DNA of 64,000 nucleotides. It comes from Enoplolaimus lenunculus. Its lineage: Eukaryota; Nematoda; Enoplea; Enoplida; Thoracostomopsidae. Shown here piece by piece: positions 21,414 to 34,238 of this stretch. Each line of letters starts with the position of its first letter. The first letter of the stretch is position 1. Location of the stretch: assembly GCA_030248215.1 (NCBI GenBank), contig JASANG010003576.1:1-64000 (forward strand). The letters are read 5' to 3'. The notes beneath the pieces are model-generated. The model made no database searches. It saw only the letters and a program-made list of their open reading frames with translations, and was not told the DNA's origin. A program made the position numbers and the translations under genes.

Positions 21414-23980
21414 GCCAGTTTCCGAGCAATATTTGTGATTCAAGTCAAATTCAGATATACAACAACTAAATACGTTTAAATATATGTCTCTATCACGCCA
21501 ATTCATAGAAATCTGCATATTTTCTTTTGATCTTATGCCCATTCATGGGTTCCATTAAGCAAAATTACTTGTGCTTGGAAATATTTAAGAACACCGAGAA
21601 CTAAACTGTAAAACATCAAAACTATTTGTCCATATGAACGGTATATTTTGTTCAGGCAAAACGTTGATTATATTTTTGTCAATCTCAATTTTAAAAGTAA
21701 TATATACTTCCAGTACACTTAACTATGCTTTGTTTACAGACTAGTAAGTATATCATGTTATCAATGAAGGGTATTTTTATATTTAAACATACTACATTAA
21801 AGCACAGTTACCTGAAGTCTAACTTGAAGCTTTGTTTTAAGTTTATGTTTATATTCTTTCTGTGCATATATTTGTTGTCTCTTACTGCCTTAGCGATAAC
21901 TGCAGTTTTTGGCTCTAGTTTAAAAACTTAAACTTAAATTGCAGCTTAACTAATCTTAAATATTAGTTCGAATAAACACAAGTATAGCATGCCAGACTAG
22001 CTACATTAAACTTGATACTTAAACGCCCGCATCGTATTACCGTTTAGATTATTGTTCTTTTCCGTTATTTTCACCGTCACTTTACGCCCTGCCACTTCTC
22101 TTTCACATATTTATTGTGTTTTATGTTAAAAATCGACAATTTTCAACCAAAAGATAAGCGATTTCCTGAAAAAATTCACCGTTACCGTTTAACATAATTT
22201 TGTGAAATATTCATGATTGCTAAACGTTTTATATATGTTTCAAAGTGAATTTCGTGTTAGTTGTTTATAGGACTCATTTACGTTAGATGTACAGTGCATT
22301 TTATAAATTTTTAAACTGTACCAAAATATGCGGAAATTTTTTGGAATATTTTGAAAGTTCTCGACTATTAGGATGTCCGATCAAAAGGAATCCAGGATCA
22401 TTGATTGTACGCAAGATTTGTTTATTAAAACGTAATTAAAATTCGTTTTCAGCAAAAGACGATAAGCAATCTACTACATGAACGCTGAGCTGAGCGCAGA
22501 TTTATGATAGCTACCAATTAGGTTCATATTACATTTTACGTAACTGGTATATACACAGCAAAATAGTTTGCTTTCAAGTTTCTTAAACGTGCCTCTGAGC
22601 TAACTTGAAACTATAAAGGCTTCGAAACAGCAGATCACATCTGAGTTATAGAAAAGGAGCTTAAACCACGCAATCAGATCAGCGTTGGTTTGTTAGAATA
22701 ATGACGGTTAGAACAAGCGTGCTGTGAGAAACTGTACAGACAGGAGTGTTAAAGAGCTTAATTCTGGTAAAAAATTTTCTTCATAACTTTATGTTGCACG
22801 ATTTAAAGGTTCTTTAAAAATGTTTATGCCTTTGGCGGTACTTAAAATTTATAAGTATTTGAAATATTTGCAATGATGCATTAAGAAGTGTTAAATATTA
22901 AAAAACGTCCTCTGTTACAAAAATTCTCGATTTGCTGAAGGTGTCAAAGACGCAACTTGTAAATTATTAAGGACTCTCTGTTCCCAGTGGTACTAAAACG
23001 TTATTTCAATAAAGAATACATATTGCAATTGAGAGAACTGGTCACTGATTTTAAACCCACAACATATACACAAACACACACATATATTTGCAATTCGTTT
23101 TGTCACCTCACACCAAAATCATAGCTGCATTCATTCATTGTTTAACTAAAGAGTAGAGTCAAAGGCGCGTTATTTTTAACGGTGTGAATTTGTAATTACA
23201 GAATGGCTTTTTGATAAGCTTTTATCTAAACAATTGGTGGGATGGGCGCGCGATGCTTTTGACAGCCTTTTAGTTCAGGGATTACTGACTGCAAAAACGT
23301 CTGAAAACATGTAACAAATATGAAAGACTAGATTCGTTTAATATTTTGTTTTCAAACATTAAAAAATGGTGATCTAACGCCTGCTTACGCCTCGTTTCGG
23401 CTTATTTCCATTAGTTCTTTTGTATTTTTATAAGCAAAACACAATACTTATTCATCGTACTAAATCATTTCGACAGAAACTGTCTTTGAACGAGTGGTTA
23501 AATGAATAAATTCTTATGGATCAAGTAATAGCCGTTGGAGAAACAAAGCATTAATTTTAATATGTACAAGTTTCACATTTCAATTAAACATTACCAGTTT
23601 AGTCTTTATTCTTCAAAACAGTTGGTTTTATCGACACAATGACTATCGTATTGAACAATATATCAATCCGATTAGTATTATTGTGGCCGTGTTGTATTTA
23701 TTACAGAACAGATTAAAATGGTGTCAAAATGATACCCCAGATTAAGAGAGCTCATTTCTGAAGCGTCCCATTCCAACTAACCTAAACGACGAAAATCGCG
23801 GTTATGTACAAAATGATTAATTTTTTGGGAATTTGGATCTCATGGAAAATAGCTTCCATAATTACTCTCATAAAGCATACTCTCCCCGAAATTTTCCACA
23901 TAAACAATCCGTTCCCTTCCCAAATTTCTTCTCGTGGACAATCTGTCCCCCCACAAGACTTTCTATTTGTCTTTAGTATA
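21414..23980. other. No gene recognised
   Basis: AT-rich spacer of about 2.5 kb. The short open frames on both strands lack domains and coding bias. No repeat ends recognised. Confidence 0.5.
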
Positions 23981-24035
23981 TACAGTGCAAAAAATGTTGA
24001 GTCAAACTGACTCTCTGCGAAATAGGCTCTACTCA
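23981..24035. mobile_element. Half copy of the TA-flanked MITE at 19339
   Basis: CAGTGCAAAAAATGTTGAGTC followed by ACTCTCTGCGAAATAGGC matches one arm of the 214-bp element; the opposite arm is absent. Confidence 0.55.
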
Positions 24036-24189
24036 CACATACTATAGAAGGCCGAGTAACTCATGCGATCTCGTTGAATTCTTGCAAATACCAGTGGCGA
24101 AACTTGCGTTTGCAACCTGCCATATATTGCTGACTCGGTGCCTTCAAGAAATTAATGGTACGGAATTTAAGACACGAAATGCTTCTACT

Positions 24190-24611
24190 TGTCGGGGTTC
24201 ACGTTATAACTGGGGCAGTCCGGAACACGTTTTGTCCCATTATAACAGCGGATATGACGACAAAATGTGAATGCCACATGTCATTAACTTACAAATCTCT
24301 GATCTCAAGTGATCATAATTAGCTTTTATTTCTGTGTTTCTTGTGAAAATTTTCACTAAATTGTATTCGTATGTACAAATAACGCGTACGTTCTCAAACA
24401 TGTTATATGATATTGACGGACAATATTTCGAATATTGTACGATATTATACAGTAACAAACAGTGAATGTCACATCAGAATAACAGATAATTAAAAAATTC
24501 AAAATTTTGAATTTGATAGCGAATCAACATGTATAAATAATGCTGCTCGCTACTGTAATACGGACAAAACGTGTTCAAGGTTGCACCAGTTATAACGTAA
24601 AGCCAGCAAGA
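24190..24611. mobile_element. Old Harbinger-like MITE, copy M5
   Basis: The ends GGGGTTCACGTTATAACTGG and CCAGTTATAACGTAAAGCC are those of the M1/M2 family, and inner words GGAACACGTTTTGTCCCAT and GGACAAAACGTGTTC match M1. It lies outside the satellite and is more diverged than M1-M3. Confidence 0.65.
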
Positions 24612-26282
24612 TAAAGTCATGAATTGCTTTTTATAGCCGAGCCGACTAAAACTAAATCTGTATTTATTTACGAAAAACTTCTGGATTCAAAGTCCAGAAT
24701 TCAAGACATAGATATCAGGAGTCTGATTTATTAAGGCATAAGTTCTGAAATTTCATATATAAGTTCTTAAACGTGTAATTTATTTGGTGTAAGTGCACGA
24801 ACGATGATCTGTTGAGCTAGGTACCACTTTCATTTTCGGTTGCTGGCTCTAATGAATATACTAATGTGTCTGGCATCCTTAGAGCAGCAAGACTTCTACA
24901 CCAGCAAACTTATAAACATAATAACCATTTGGAATTCAGATATTCAAACCTGTTTTAGACATCGAAAAGTACCTTCACTTATGCCATACTCCCAAACACT
25001 GGTCGATTATATATAATACTAAATAATATATATTGGTTGAAACTTACAAATGCCGTAAAAAATATAAATTTTCATCAAATCATGTGGGATGATCGTAAAT
25101 TCTATGCGGTTAAAATTAGGCTGATTTGCTTTTTAGGGTAAGTTCTTGATGTGTTTAACTGTGATGCAATTGATGGGTATAAATGAAAGTTGCGTTCGAA
25201 AAATACAGGCTTCGGGAAGTTGCAATCTACCAACAACTTTCTGCTGGACCTTTTTGTTGCGGAACAATTTCACAGAAAGGTGCAGTTTTATTTATCGTTA
25301 TGTTTAGATATTTGAAAGTTTCGTGTATAAAAAATTGCCTATTATTTGTATTTTAATTGTTATAGGTTACTTTTATTATGGAGCCGATCGCTGTTAGCAA
25401 TGCCAAGCTTGAACTCTTTAAAACCTGGTATGTCTGATGTCACAGTTAAATATTGCCGCCGGATGCCGTACGCTCTCTACAGGCGATATATATTTGAATG
25501 TATCCGACAAACATCAAACACAGTAGGATTCACAAACCGCAAATTACTGTTGTGCAATTATTACTTTTTCTACTGGCCGGCTGTCCGGGGGCCAACGGTC
25601 AACGTTAAGTAAACAAGCTATACCAATCGTTAGGCTCAGTAATTCAACAATAAACGACCTCATTGTGAAATATACGTTAACTAAGAACAAGTTCAGTAAA
25701 ATCGCATAAGCTTTAATACAAGACAGTTTACCGCATTGGTCTTAAATATTTTTATATACCACAAGATCTATGCAAAATATTGCCGATGAATGCAATTTCT
25801 ACGACGAAATGTTTATTTATCGAGACTACGTTTTGCGTTTTTATGTAGATTTACCGAGTACACCGAATCTGACTATATAAAATTTCATCACTGCGTATAT
25901 TAAAATTTCAGATAACAGAAAAATTTTCTGTCCTGAAATTTTCGACGATTTATTAGCATGGTCAGCGACCGCTGCAAACACCACTGTTACGAAACCATGT
26001 CCCGAGATTGATGGCTTCGACACGACAAGTTAGTTGTTGACGTTTTAAGTGTACTTCTAGCCAAACTAAATGTGTTCGACTTAGTTTAAGCTAATTTCTT
26101 CAGTACTTTAGCAGACATCTTGTCTTATGAAGTATTCTAGCAACTTGCATACAGTCCACGGACTCGTGTCAAAAATACAAAACCCTTTTTGAGCTTTGCT
26201 AGCGTTTTGATACGCAAGCGATTCATTTTAGAGTTTCTGCGCTTACAAACGCCTTTATAGAGGCTTTTTGACACGATTTCTA
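24612..26282. other. No gene recognised with confidence
   Basis: The plus-strand frame at 25346-25612 ends in CNYYFFYWPAVRGPTVNV, which faintly recalls the CWP part of a hormone-receptor domain and would sit upstream of the exon at 26565. Its phase does not join that exon directly and the usual cysteines are missing, so I do not annotate it. Confidence 0.3.
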
Positions 26283-26448
26283 GCATTAGGGCAATATCTT
26301 CACGGAGAGTCTATCCCTATCGTCAAGATCTCAAGGTTGAGCAGTGATCGTAAACGTCTCCCTACGGAGTGTCTGGTGATTCCAATCCTTTAGTTTGATA
26401 TGATACCTGAGGTGCAATAGGAATATTTATATGTGAAAGGATTAAGTA
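26283..26448 (+). mobile_element. Decayed piggyBac-like MITE fragment with tRNA-like remnant
   Basis: The right end AATATTTATATGTGAAAGGATTAAG resembles the CATGTGAGAAAGGGTTAA end of P3. The middle (GTTGAGCAGTGATCGTAAACG, then GTCTCC) looks like a worn copy of the tRNA-like part. The left end is not preserved. Confidence 0.4.
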
Positions 26449-26564
26449 AAATCCGATAAGGCGTACCCATATAATTCTTTGTCCGCTTTACCATATGACA
26501 AACTTTTAATTTCAAATGAAAATTGGAACAGAAATAGGATCAAGTGAGCGTTTTTTTGTTTCAG

Positions 26565-26968
26565 AACTGGTTACTCGCCATTGCAATCCCAACGGAACGT
26601 GGGCAGGGTCATCTACAATTGGAAGCGATACTGGATTTACTGATTATTCGTTATGTTTCGCTTCAATGCTAACTCTGGACAACCTTGTTGCGTCATCTAA
26701 CAACCTTTTAAGCGAAAATGCCCCTAAACTTGCGACTGCATATCCAAATGAGATTCTTCTTTCAACTAAAGCTGAAGATTTCGACCAATCTAACCTTTCC
26801 AGATTCCGAAGACTGTTGTTGACAAGGCAGCGCGTTTTTCCTCCACTCAACGTTGCAACACACCTCGTTCGTACTTTCAGTGAAGAAAAAGTATCAGCCA
26901 AACCAAAAGAGATGTACGTTAAGACTCCGTCTCGTAGTTTAAATTATAAACCAGTGCTTGCAGCATAA
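26565..26968 (+). CDS. Exon with C-terminal half of a hormone-receptor (HRM) domain
   Basis: After a TTTTTTTGTTTCAG acceptor, the frame codes for RHCNPNGTWAGSS followed by FTDYSLC. This fits the end of the extracellular hormone-receptor domain of secretin-type (class B) and some adhesion GPCRs, where R-x-C-x3-G-x-W and a final Y-x2-C hold the last disulphides. The remaining ~100 codons up to TAA at 26966-26968 are hydrophilic, basic at the end and contain no membrane segment, so this is either the last exon of a secreted or truncated form, an exon that normally splices out before the stop, or a gene remnant. No other exon of the same gene could be placed in the window. The frame start before 26565 is intron. 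Confidence 0.45.
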
Positions 26969-27817
26969 AACTCTGCGGCTCAGTAATTCGTTGTTCGTTA
27001 TGATTTTTAATTGTTCCTAATTGTGTTGATCTGACCATCATTGATAACAGATATATCTATTTATCATATTTAGTCTGTTATATGCGAGAAAAAATGTTTT
27101 AAATGTATATTTTCTATGTACCATCGAATGGTTTAATTGTAAGAAAACAGTCAACTACATCTTAAAATATGGTGTTCGTTCAAAATAGTTTCACTGAGAT
27201 TTTAAAACATACTTATTACAATTCATTTGAATATGTTACAAGTTTTAATTACCTGGTGTTTGCAGTTTTAGTGCAGGACCATAGCCAGCCCACCTTGCTA
27301 TGGGAGCTAAAAAATTTTTCAGGAAGGCATACAATGGTTTGCGACGACTACAGGCCAGGCTGAACATTTTCTAGGGAGGGCAAAATTTTTCCAGGGTGCT
27401 GACCCCCGTGGCCCCCCTCTGATTACGGGTTCGTTTTGGTGACAACAGTTAACAGCGGAAATGTTAGCAAACCTAGAATAAAGATATGTAAGGTTTATAT
27501 GGTCTGTTTTTATCTCTCTGGAGGCTTTTCGATAAGCTATCTATTTTGCTTTCTCAGTGAAGTAAAATAAAGTTTTTGAAAACAGTATTATGTCTAAAAT
27601 TTTGTTGACACACGCATAGGATGTGCAAAAACAATGATTTAACGTGACGCATTCCAGAATTAACTAAGTACGTTTATAAAGAAAATGTTAAGCATACTCT
27701 CGGTGTCTTCATTTTACAATTCGTCACTTTCGCTGGTTCCATTATGCAACGCCGAATAGAACATTTATGCCAGGGTGACCTCCAGCTAGTACTTTGTGGT
27801 CTTTTCGGTTACCCCCC
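26969..27817. other. No gene recognised
   Basis: Unassigned AT-rich DNA. A GC-rich patch at about 27284-27420 (CATAGCCAGCCCACC to GACCCCCGTGGCCCCCC) resembles material near 61605-62113, so an unnamed repeat may be shared. Confidence 0.4.
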
Positions 27818-28385
27818 CCCAGCCGGCGATTGCCAAAAAGTGATCAGATTTTGAAAATTTTTGCATATTTGAGTTTCTCATGATTTGCCGTGATCATTTC
27901 ATACCCAAATTTTAATTTTTGAAAAAATTCAATTTTTTAAAATCCCAAGGTCCCCTCCTGGGACCCAAAAAATTATGTCAAAAAAATTTGACAAATTATA
28001 TATCATTCGATGCAGATTGCAGAGCTGAGTCCAATGGTGTTAAATTTCTTACTCAGACGGTTGGTTAACGAGTTATTGTCAGACAACTGATTTGGCGAGT
28101 TGCCAACTATTTGGGTCGGCGCCAAATCAGTTATTTGACCATAATTCGTTAACCAATCGTCTTATTGCTAAAATTTTAACATAGTTGAGCTCAGCTCCGC
28201 AAGCTGCATGAAATGGTATATAATTTGTAAAACTTTTGGACAAAATTTTTTTAAAAAATTCAAATTTTAGATGTTTGATCCTAGCATCCAAAAAATATAG
28301 TGAAAAAACAACTTGAACAAAATTCTTAGCTCGGTATCAAATATATTTGCACCGAAATTTCAAGCATTTGTTCATAGTTGTCATT
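27818..28385. repeat. Foldback (large inverted repeat)
   Basis: Two arms of roughly 270 bp face each other about a centre near 28111 (CGAGTTGCCAACTATTTGGG spacer). Matching blocks include GGTTGGTTAACGAGTTAT against ATAATTCGTTAACCAATC, and CTGATTTGGCG against CGCCAAATCAG. Arms are diverged towards their outer ends. It could be a foldback MITE; no target duplication found. Confidence 0.65.
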
Positions 28386-28739
28386 CGGTTACGGACTGTT
28401 ATTTATTTTGAACCAGTCATGCACCACCGTTCCTTATATCCGGTATTGCATCTATCCGTTGAATTGAACGGTTTTTGCCTTGCATCAAAAGCTTGAATGA
28501 TAATGCAAGGTTATACTGAGGAAAGGAATGTACTTTCAAAATTTAAGTAAGCTTTAAAGTTTCAAACTCAAATTATTTGGTACTAGAGTCATTTTTGCGC
28601 TACAATTAGGGTTAATTGACATTTATGGACTCTAATTAGGGTTTAGGGACTCTATCCGCTTACGGACTCTTGTGAGGGATACGAACACATATTGATTGGG
28701 ACTCAAAATAGGGACCCCATCTTATTCGGGTCAATATAG
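28386..28739. mobile_element. Tc1/mariner-like MITE family A, left part missing
   Basis: Begins inside the element at ATTCGGTTACGGACTGTTAT and continues to the normal right end TTATTCGGGTCAATATAG|TA. The foldback element abuts its broken left edge. Confidence 0.7.
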
Positions 28740-29200
28740 TATGGTACTATTATGTTGTATCTTTATCAAATGAGGAATTTACTGGTGAGCGCTGAACCCC
28801 CCACGAAAGCGACTATCTTCTCATATATATCAAAACAGTTCAAAAGTACTTTATTAGGGATTCTAGCTGCCTGAATGATGAACAGCTTAGTGTGGCGTTG
28901 GGGGGACGAGCCCATCCTGCTTCGTGTCCTTTGAAAACGGGGAAGGCTCAAAGAAGCCGCAGCCACCCCCCTTGAGAAAAAACACGATTAAAAAATTTGG
29001 TTGTTACAGAAAGTTTCCTCCTGCATTTGTGACGTGAAATTAACAGTATATAAATCAGGTGTGCTAAACCAGTCATCAAACGCAAAAAATGACATATTTT
29101 AATGTGGTTTTTTCTTCTTGGAACGTATAGAACGAGTCATGTATATATAGAGCGAGGGAAGGGAGACATTCGACAGTCGGAGATACTGTGGGTGAGGGTA
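28740..29200. other. No gene recognised
   Basis: Spacer between two copies of MITE family A; nothing else supported. Confidence 0.45.
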
Positions 29201-29421
29201 CTGTAGTGTCCCGAATAAAAGTGGGGGACTGATTTTTATTTGGCCTCTCCAGAGGGTACCCCTCTTGTTATTCGGTTATGGACTGTTATTTATTTTTAAC
29301 CCACGCTCCGCCGGCCTTCGTTACTGATATATACGGAATCTTATTAGGAATACGGACTCCTTTTGATTCGGACTCAAAATGGGACACCCCTCGTATTACC
29401 CCCATATTCGGGTCAGTACAG
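29201..29421. mobile_element. Tc1/mariner-like MITE family A, internally deleted (221 bp)
   Basis: Both ends are present (CTGTAGTGTCCCGAATAA and TATTCGGGTCAGTACAG) with TA on each side. About half of the family's interior is missing between ACTGATATATACGG and AATCTTATTAGG. Confidence 0.8.
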
Positions 29422-29479
29422 TATATACTTTCGTTAGAACAAGTTAAAACAATTGGTTGAGGAACGAAAATTGAGGTTC

Positions 29480-30387
29480 GGAAACAAAAAACCGCAAAAT
29501 CGAGTTCCGGATATCCGAAATAGAAAATTTAATTTCGGATAAATACCCGGCAAGAAATGCCGGATATCCGGATATGAAAAAATATCCGATGCCCACCACT
29601 AGTCCGGAACCAAAGAAACAAAATAACGTGTGCGGATAACCGCAACTTTTCATTCATACGGAACCTTTAGTTAATCAAATTTTTAAAATTAAAAACTTCA
29701 AGAGAACTTCAATATGCCAGAAAATAGTAATTTAATTCTACATTTAAGCAGTAGGTACGTTATGGAATTCCTAGCAAAATTTTTGCTGCGGATGAGCTAC
29801 GATCCGCTGCTCTACGCAACTGTGCAGACTTTTCACTACAATAGCTCTACATACCGTAAGCTTTAGTAGGTCAAAAAGATGCAGGGAAACCCTCGTTGTT
29901 TGCAACAAAAATGGAAAATTTTACGCTCTAGATGTAAATACAACAGATCGAAAAATTTAATTAAACATAATAAAATTAAATATATGATTTAGCATGTTTT
30001 AGTGTATGGAAATTGGAGTAAAATGCTGCTTTGTGATACATCGATGCGATCTGACCCATTTATCTACCGGAGCTAGCGCTATTTTATCGCGTTTAACGCT
30101 GTAAACATACCATTCAGAATGCCAAATCCTAAAACAAATGCAGTAGGTGGAAACATGTGATAAATTATGGAGTATGGCACAAATTGAAAATTTTGGCAAT
30201 ACACGCTCGGACAATTTTTGATAAATAAGTTAGAATATATGACAATTTTTCTTAAGTTTTCGAATGAGAAAAAATATTCAATAACGAAAATACCGGTGAA
30301 AAATACCAGATTTGTTACCGGAACCAGAGAGTGGAAAATATATACCGGATTTCTCTATCGGAACCGGAATTCCGGTTTCACCCTATG
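29480..30387. mobile_element. Decayed hAT-like element region
   Basis: The right end GGAATTCCGGTTTCACCCTATG at about 30366-30387 is of the CAGGGTGCAACCGG type. Positions about 30090-30330 match the inner part of the element at 49868-51169 (ACAAATGCAGTAGGTGGAAA, ATACACGCTCGGACAATTTT), so both belong to one longer hAT family. A second, different end (ATATCCGATGCCCACCACTAG) at about 29577-29597 suggests two superposed elements. Left limits are uncertain. Confidence 0.5.
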
Positions 30388-30564
30388 ACCTTAACATTTT
30401 GAGTTTTAGTATTTCATGCCTGTCTCTATTTTAGAAAAACAAAATTAGATGCAGAGCAATGGTAATACTTACGTTATTTATGCTTTAGTTCTTGCTTGAT
30501 ACCTTTAATAATGGGTCTTACAGGTTAACATTGGTGCGGCCCGCACATTCATCGTCCGCATCTA

Positions 30565-30757
30565 TACTATTTGCAGGATGCAACCACGGGTGAAAAACAC
30601 GAAGCCAGATGTGAACAAAACTTGCTTGGAGGCAAAAATTCATTGGTTTTACAGATATTTTGTATAAAATCTCGGCCCAAACAAATAAATTTTGTATCTA
30701 TGCAAAATTTCGCTACCGAAATTGCTAATGCATCCGGCGTTAACTTTCTGCAGGAGC
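30565..30757 (+). other. Possible exon, unassigned
   Basis: After CTATACTATTTGCAG the plus strand is open (frame with ATTGEKHEARCEQNLLGGKN and FATEIANASGVNFLQEPE) to a possible donor GAG|GTATAC. The reverse strand is also open over the same stretch, so coding is unproven and no family is recognised. Confidence 0.2.
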
Positions 30758-30871
30758 CAGAGGTATACATCCAGTCGTACTCTGACCGTTACATAGTTTC
30801 TGCAAGATACCTCATAAAGTATGCAAAGCATTTCTTATTGGGCATTGTTATACCGTTAACTGCAATCTGAA

Positions 30872-32021
30872 AAAAATCAAATACTGCTAAAGTTTAGGCA
30901 AAATTACTAAAGAAGAAACCCTAACTCTACCCACCGGATTGGTCTGCTAAAAGAGCATCTTATACCAATCGACCAAAAGATTCAAAATTTCGTAGGCATG
31001 AACGTCATTCTATGCTATTGTAAGCATATTCGATCGTTACTGTAGCAACACACATATACTCGCATCATAGAACATTGTACATCAGTAGACATGTTTGAAG
31101 CCTGCGTGGTTGGTTTACTGGTTAGTCCAGTAGAGTTGTAATGTTATGGATACGAGCTCTACTACTATTATTGGAATAGTTTTTTTATAAATTTAAATTT
31201 ATCGTCAATCTTCAAAAATATTGAATTAACAAAATTCACTCGAAAAAGCAAAATCTTTTGTATAACACTAGGAACTAACGTATTAAAGCAAAACAATATT
31301 TCGCTTCCGAAAGCCAGTTTTTTGCAAAACCGCAAGTGTCGGAATAGAGTTGCAACGAAATTCTAAAATGGACCGTGCGTTTCTGTATTTTAGATTTTCA
31401 TAATTCACAAAAGCGCAATTTACCTTCGATGGTTTACTATATACGAATGAAATTTACTTAATTTTTCTCGTCATTTTTTAGTAAAATATTTTAATTTCCA
31501 CCGACCAGATTAATACCGGAACTTTCAATTCCGGTAAAAATTTACCGAAACCGTAATTCGGTTGCACCCTTTTCTAAACCTAAAGCAAAATACTTCAAAG
31601 GTTAAAACTACTCTATTGCAGTTTCGCGGAAAAACGGTGCGCCACTGATTTCTTTGGTAACGACGTTTCTTGTACCAACTGCACTAACAGATGATTAATC
31701 TTGTCTCACATGAACATTTTTTACTTCATCTACGATAAACTTCAAGATAACAAGGTTTGAGCTTTGGACTGCATATGGAAGGTATTTTCTATCGCCCACA
31801 TGCCGCCATTTTGTTTGAAGTTTCTTAATAAAATAATTTTTTGGGATTTCATTTTTGTTTTGATTCAAATTAGAATGTAAATGAACCTCCGGTTTGCCAA
31901 TCTGTAGTGTACTTAAGTGGAAATAGACTTCCAAGTCAAGGCTCTTTGCAAAATAGATATATGGCCTAGAAAAACCAAAGTCCCAAGTGAATAATGACAG
32001 GAAATGAAAGTCTAGCTTTAA
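30872..32021. other. Intergenic with solo repeat ends
   Basis: A hAT-type right end lies at about 31500-31572 (CCGTAATTCGGTTGCACCC) without a left partner. At about 31697-31760 a piggyBac-type MITE end (TGTCTCACATGAACATTT) also stands alone. No gene supported. Confidence 0.45.
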
Positions 32022-32290
32022 GCCCTATTCACACGTGCACGTTTTTGTTGCGAGAACTTGCAGCTGCAAATTGCACACAGAACTTGCATTTTTTCATCAG
32101 CCAATGGGAAAACGGCTGCAATAAGTTCAGTAGACTTGCATGGTTATTCACACATGCGAACTAAATTCCTAGTTATGAATTTTAATGATTTGCAGCTGCC
32201 AGTTTTTCGAACGGTATTTTGGACAAAACTTGCAAGTGCAGGTTGCAGCTGCAAGTTCTCACAACAAAAACTTGCACGTGTGAACAGGGC
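32022..32290. mobile_element. MITE with 45-bp inverted ends (269 bp)
   Basis: The ends GCCCTATTCACACGTGCACG and CTTGCACGTGTGAACAGGGC are inverted repeats; the match continues inward through TTTTTGTTG, GAGAACTTGCAGCTGCAA and its complement. The core repeats AACTTGCA words. No coding frame; superfamily unknown, since the flanks TAA and GTAA do not give a clear duplication. Confidence 0.75.
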
Positions 32291-34238
32291 GTAATGAACG
32301 ATTCATTTAAAAATTTACAACGGAAGCAATCTGAATCCAAATCCATGTGTTTATTCTGATTACGGAAAAAACTGAACTGGGTTTCGGTTCTAACTCAGAC
32401 TTGCCAGCTACGACTGGTACCTTGGTGGATACGGTTTCAAAAAACACAAGTCTTGAAAAAAGTATACTGATTCTTAATTCGTAGTACATCAATACTATAA
32501 CAATAAGTAGAGTATTGTTGTGGTATAACAGATAACACTATAATAAAAGATTCTTCAAAAGCAGCTATATATAAAATCTATCAATAATTTATTTGTCATA
32601 CACACGAATACTTCAAAACCGATTTTTCCGGCTTTCTATTTTCGTGCTGTATAGACAATATAAATAGTTCAGCACGAAATATTAACATACGCATCCGTTT
32701 TATTTGCGAAATTTTTGCATTTTTGTACCAGTTGCGCCATTCACTGAGTTTGCTTGTTAGTTTAGGACGATTTTAAAAAGCTTTCATTGCCGAGATTTCT
32801 AAAAAAGTTTCAAATCCAAATTTATTTTTAATAACATCTAGCAGATTTGTTTTAAAATTCCAAATTCAGCATCAATTTTATTGTCTTATTTTGCTTCACG
32901 TCTCAGAAGCCGGCAAAATTTGTTGACCTATGGCTCAGGTTTCTTTACCTCCGGTTGTACCATAGTAAATGCATGTGTTGTACGGTTTTAAGCCCTGTTG
33001 ACTGGCACAGAGCTGTCTCAGATTATTTCATGCAATATTACGTATGCAAATAAATGCTATACACACACGACATGTACGGTTTGTAAAATTATATTCATGT
33101 GCTCAACCCAAAAGCGGCCCAAGCTTCATTAGCATAAAAGTATAGTCACATTCAGCTCTTCGTTTTCCACAAACACTGGTTGCTTAAGCAAGTGTGTTTC
33201 AAACCATTAACTAGAGAGTGTTGAATATATGTATAATATATAATGAACAAGATTGTATATACACGAAAGATATGCACCAAAATCACAATCCCATCTGCAT
33301 ATTGAAATGGAATGAACGCACGATACAAACTGTTTTATAATTAATGATTTTAAACTGCGGTAAACACATTTAAAAATTAACTCAAGTTTAATGTTTCCCT
33401 ATTACTCCAGGGAATTAGTTACCACAAGAGCATAGTACGCATATGGTGTGTATACCTCAGACTTAAATGAAACCAAGCGAAAAAAATTGGAGAGCAGTTG
33501 ATTTCCCTCTTGAAATTGTTTTAGTATTAAAAATAAATGAATATTCGACCAAAAATCGTGTTTCAATCTATTCAGACATAAACATCTTGTTTGAACAAGG
33601 ATTGAGCTTCTGCTTATAACGTCACGCGCATTGCGACCAAGTCATAAATTGCTAATGCATATGGAGTAGTAATTCACATGTAAACCTACATACGCAACGC
33701 ATTGTATAACTGGTCGAGCCTCCTCCAAGTTTTTTGTAGCTCTGACGGGTCGGTCATATATTATATAGCAACCTGGGACAATTATTTACATATTTATCTT
33801 CGGGTAGACTACAGTTCAGTAATCATAAATCAATAGTGATGTAAATTAATTACGCTAGCTCAAAAACCCGAGTAACACACAAAACAACTAGGCACAAATA
33901 ACCATAGATCATAGTAACTGACTAAAATTAACGTAACTAGATTTTGAGATTAATTGCAAAAGTAGCAATAATTCAAATGTGCCTTTGCTATCAGACATTG
34001 AAAAACATTTTCTGGCCTGATCGGTATGCTTATTTTTCCTAGAGCAGCAATTAGATATCCCGTTGCACATTTTCTATGACAAAACCAACATAAGTAAAAT
34101 CTTAAATTTTCTCACACCACACAATTTTTTAGTTACAGGAATGCAAAAAATTAATTAGCCATTACCAAACAGCGTTTTTCATACGTACTTTACGTGGTCC
34201 GAGCATATCATTCAGCGTTCAAGCAGAATATAACTTTT
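32291..34238. other. 3' flank of the POU gene; nothing else recognised
   Basis: About 2 kb of AT-rich DNA downstream of the POU stop codon. I see no clear AATAAA-type signal on the minus strand close to the stop, so the transcript end cannot be placed. Confidence 0.4.

Noticed and set aside
25346-25612. Upstream exon of the hormone-receptor gene
   Set aside because: The WPAVRG word is suggestive, but phase and missing cysteines do not fit the exon at 26565.
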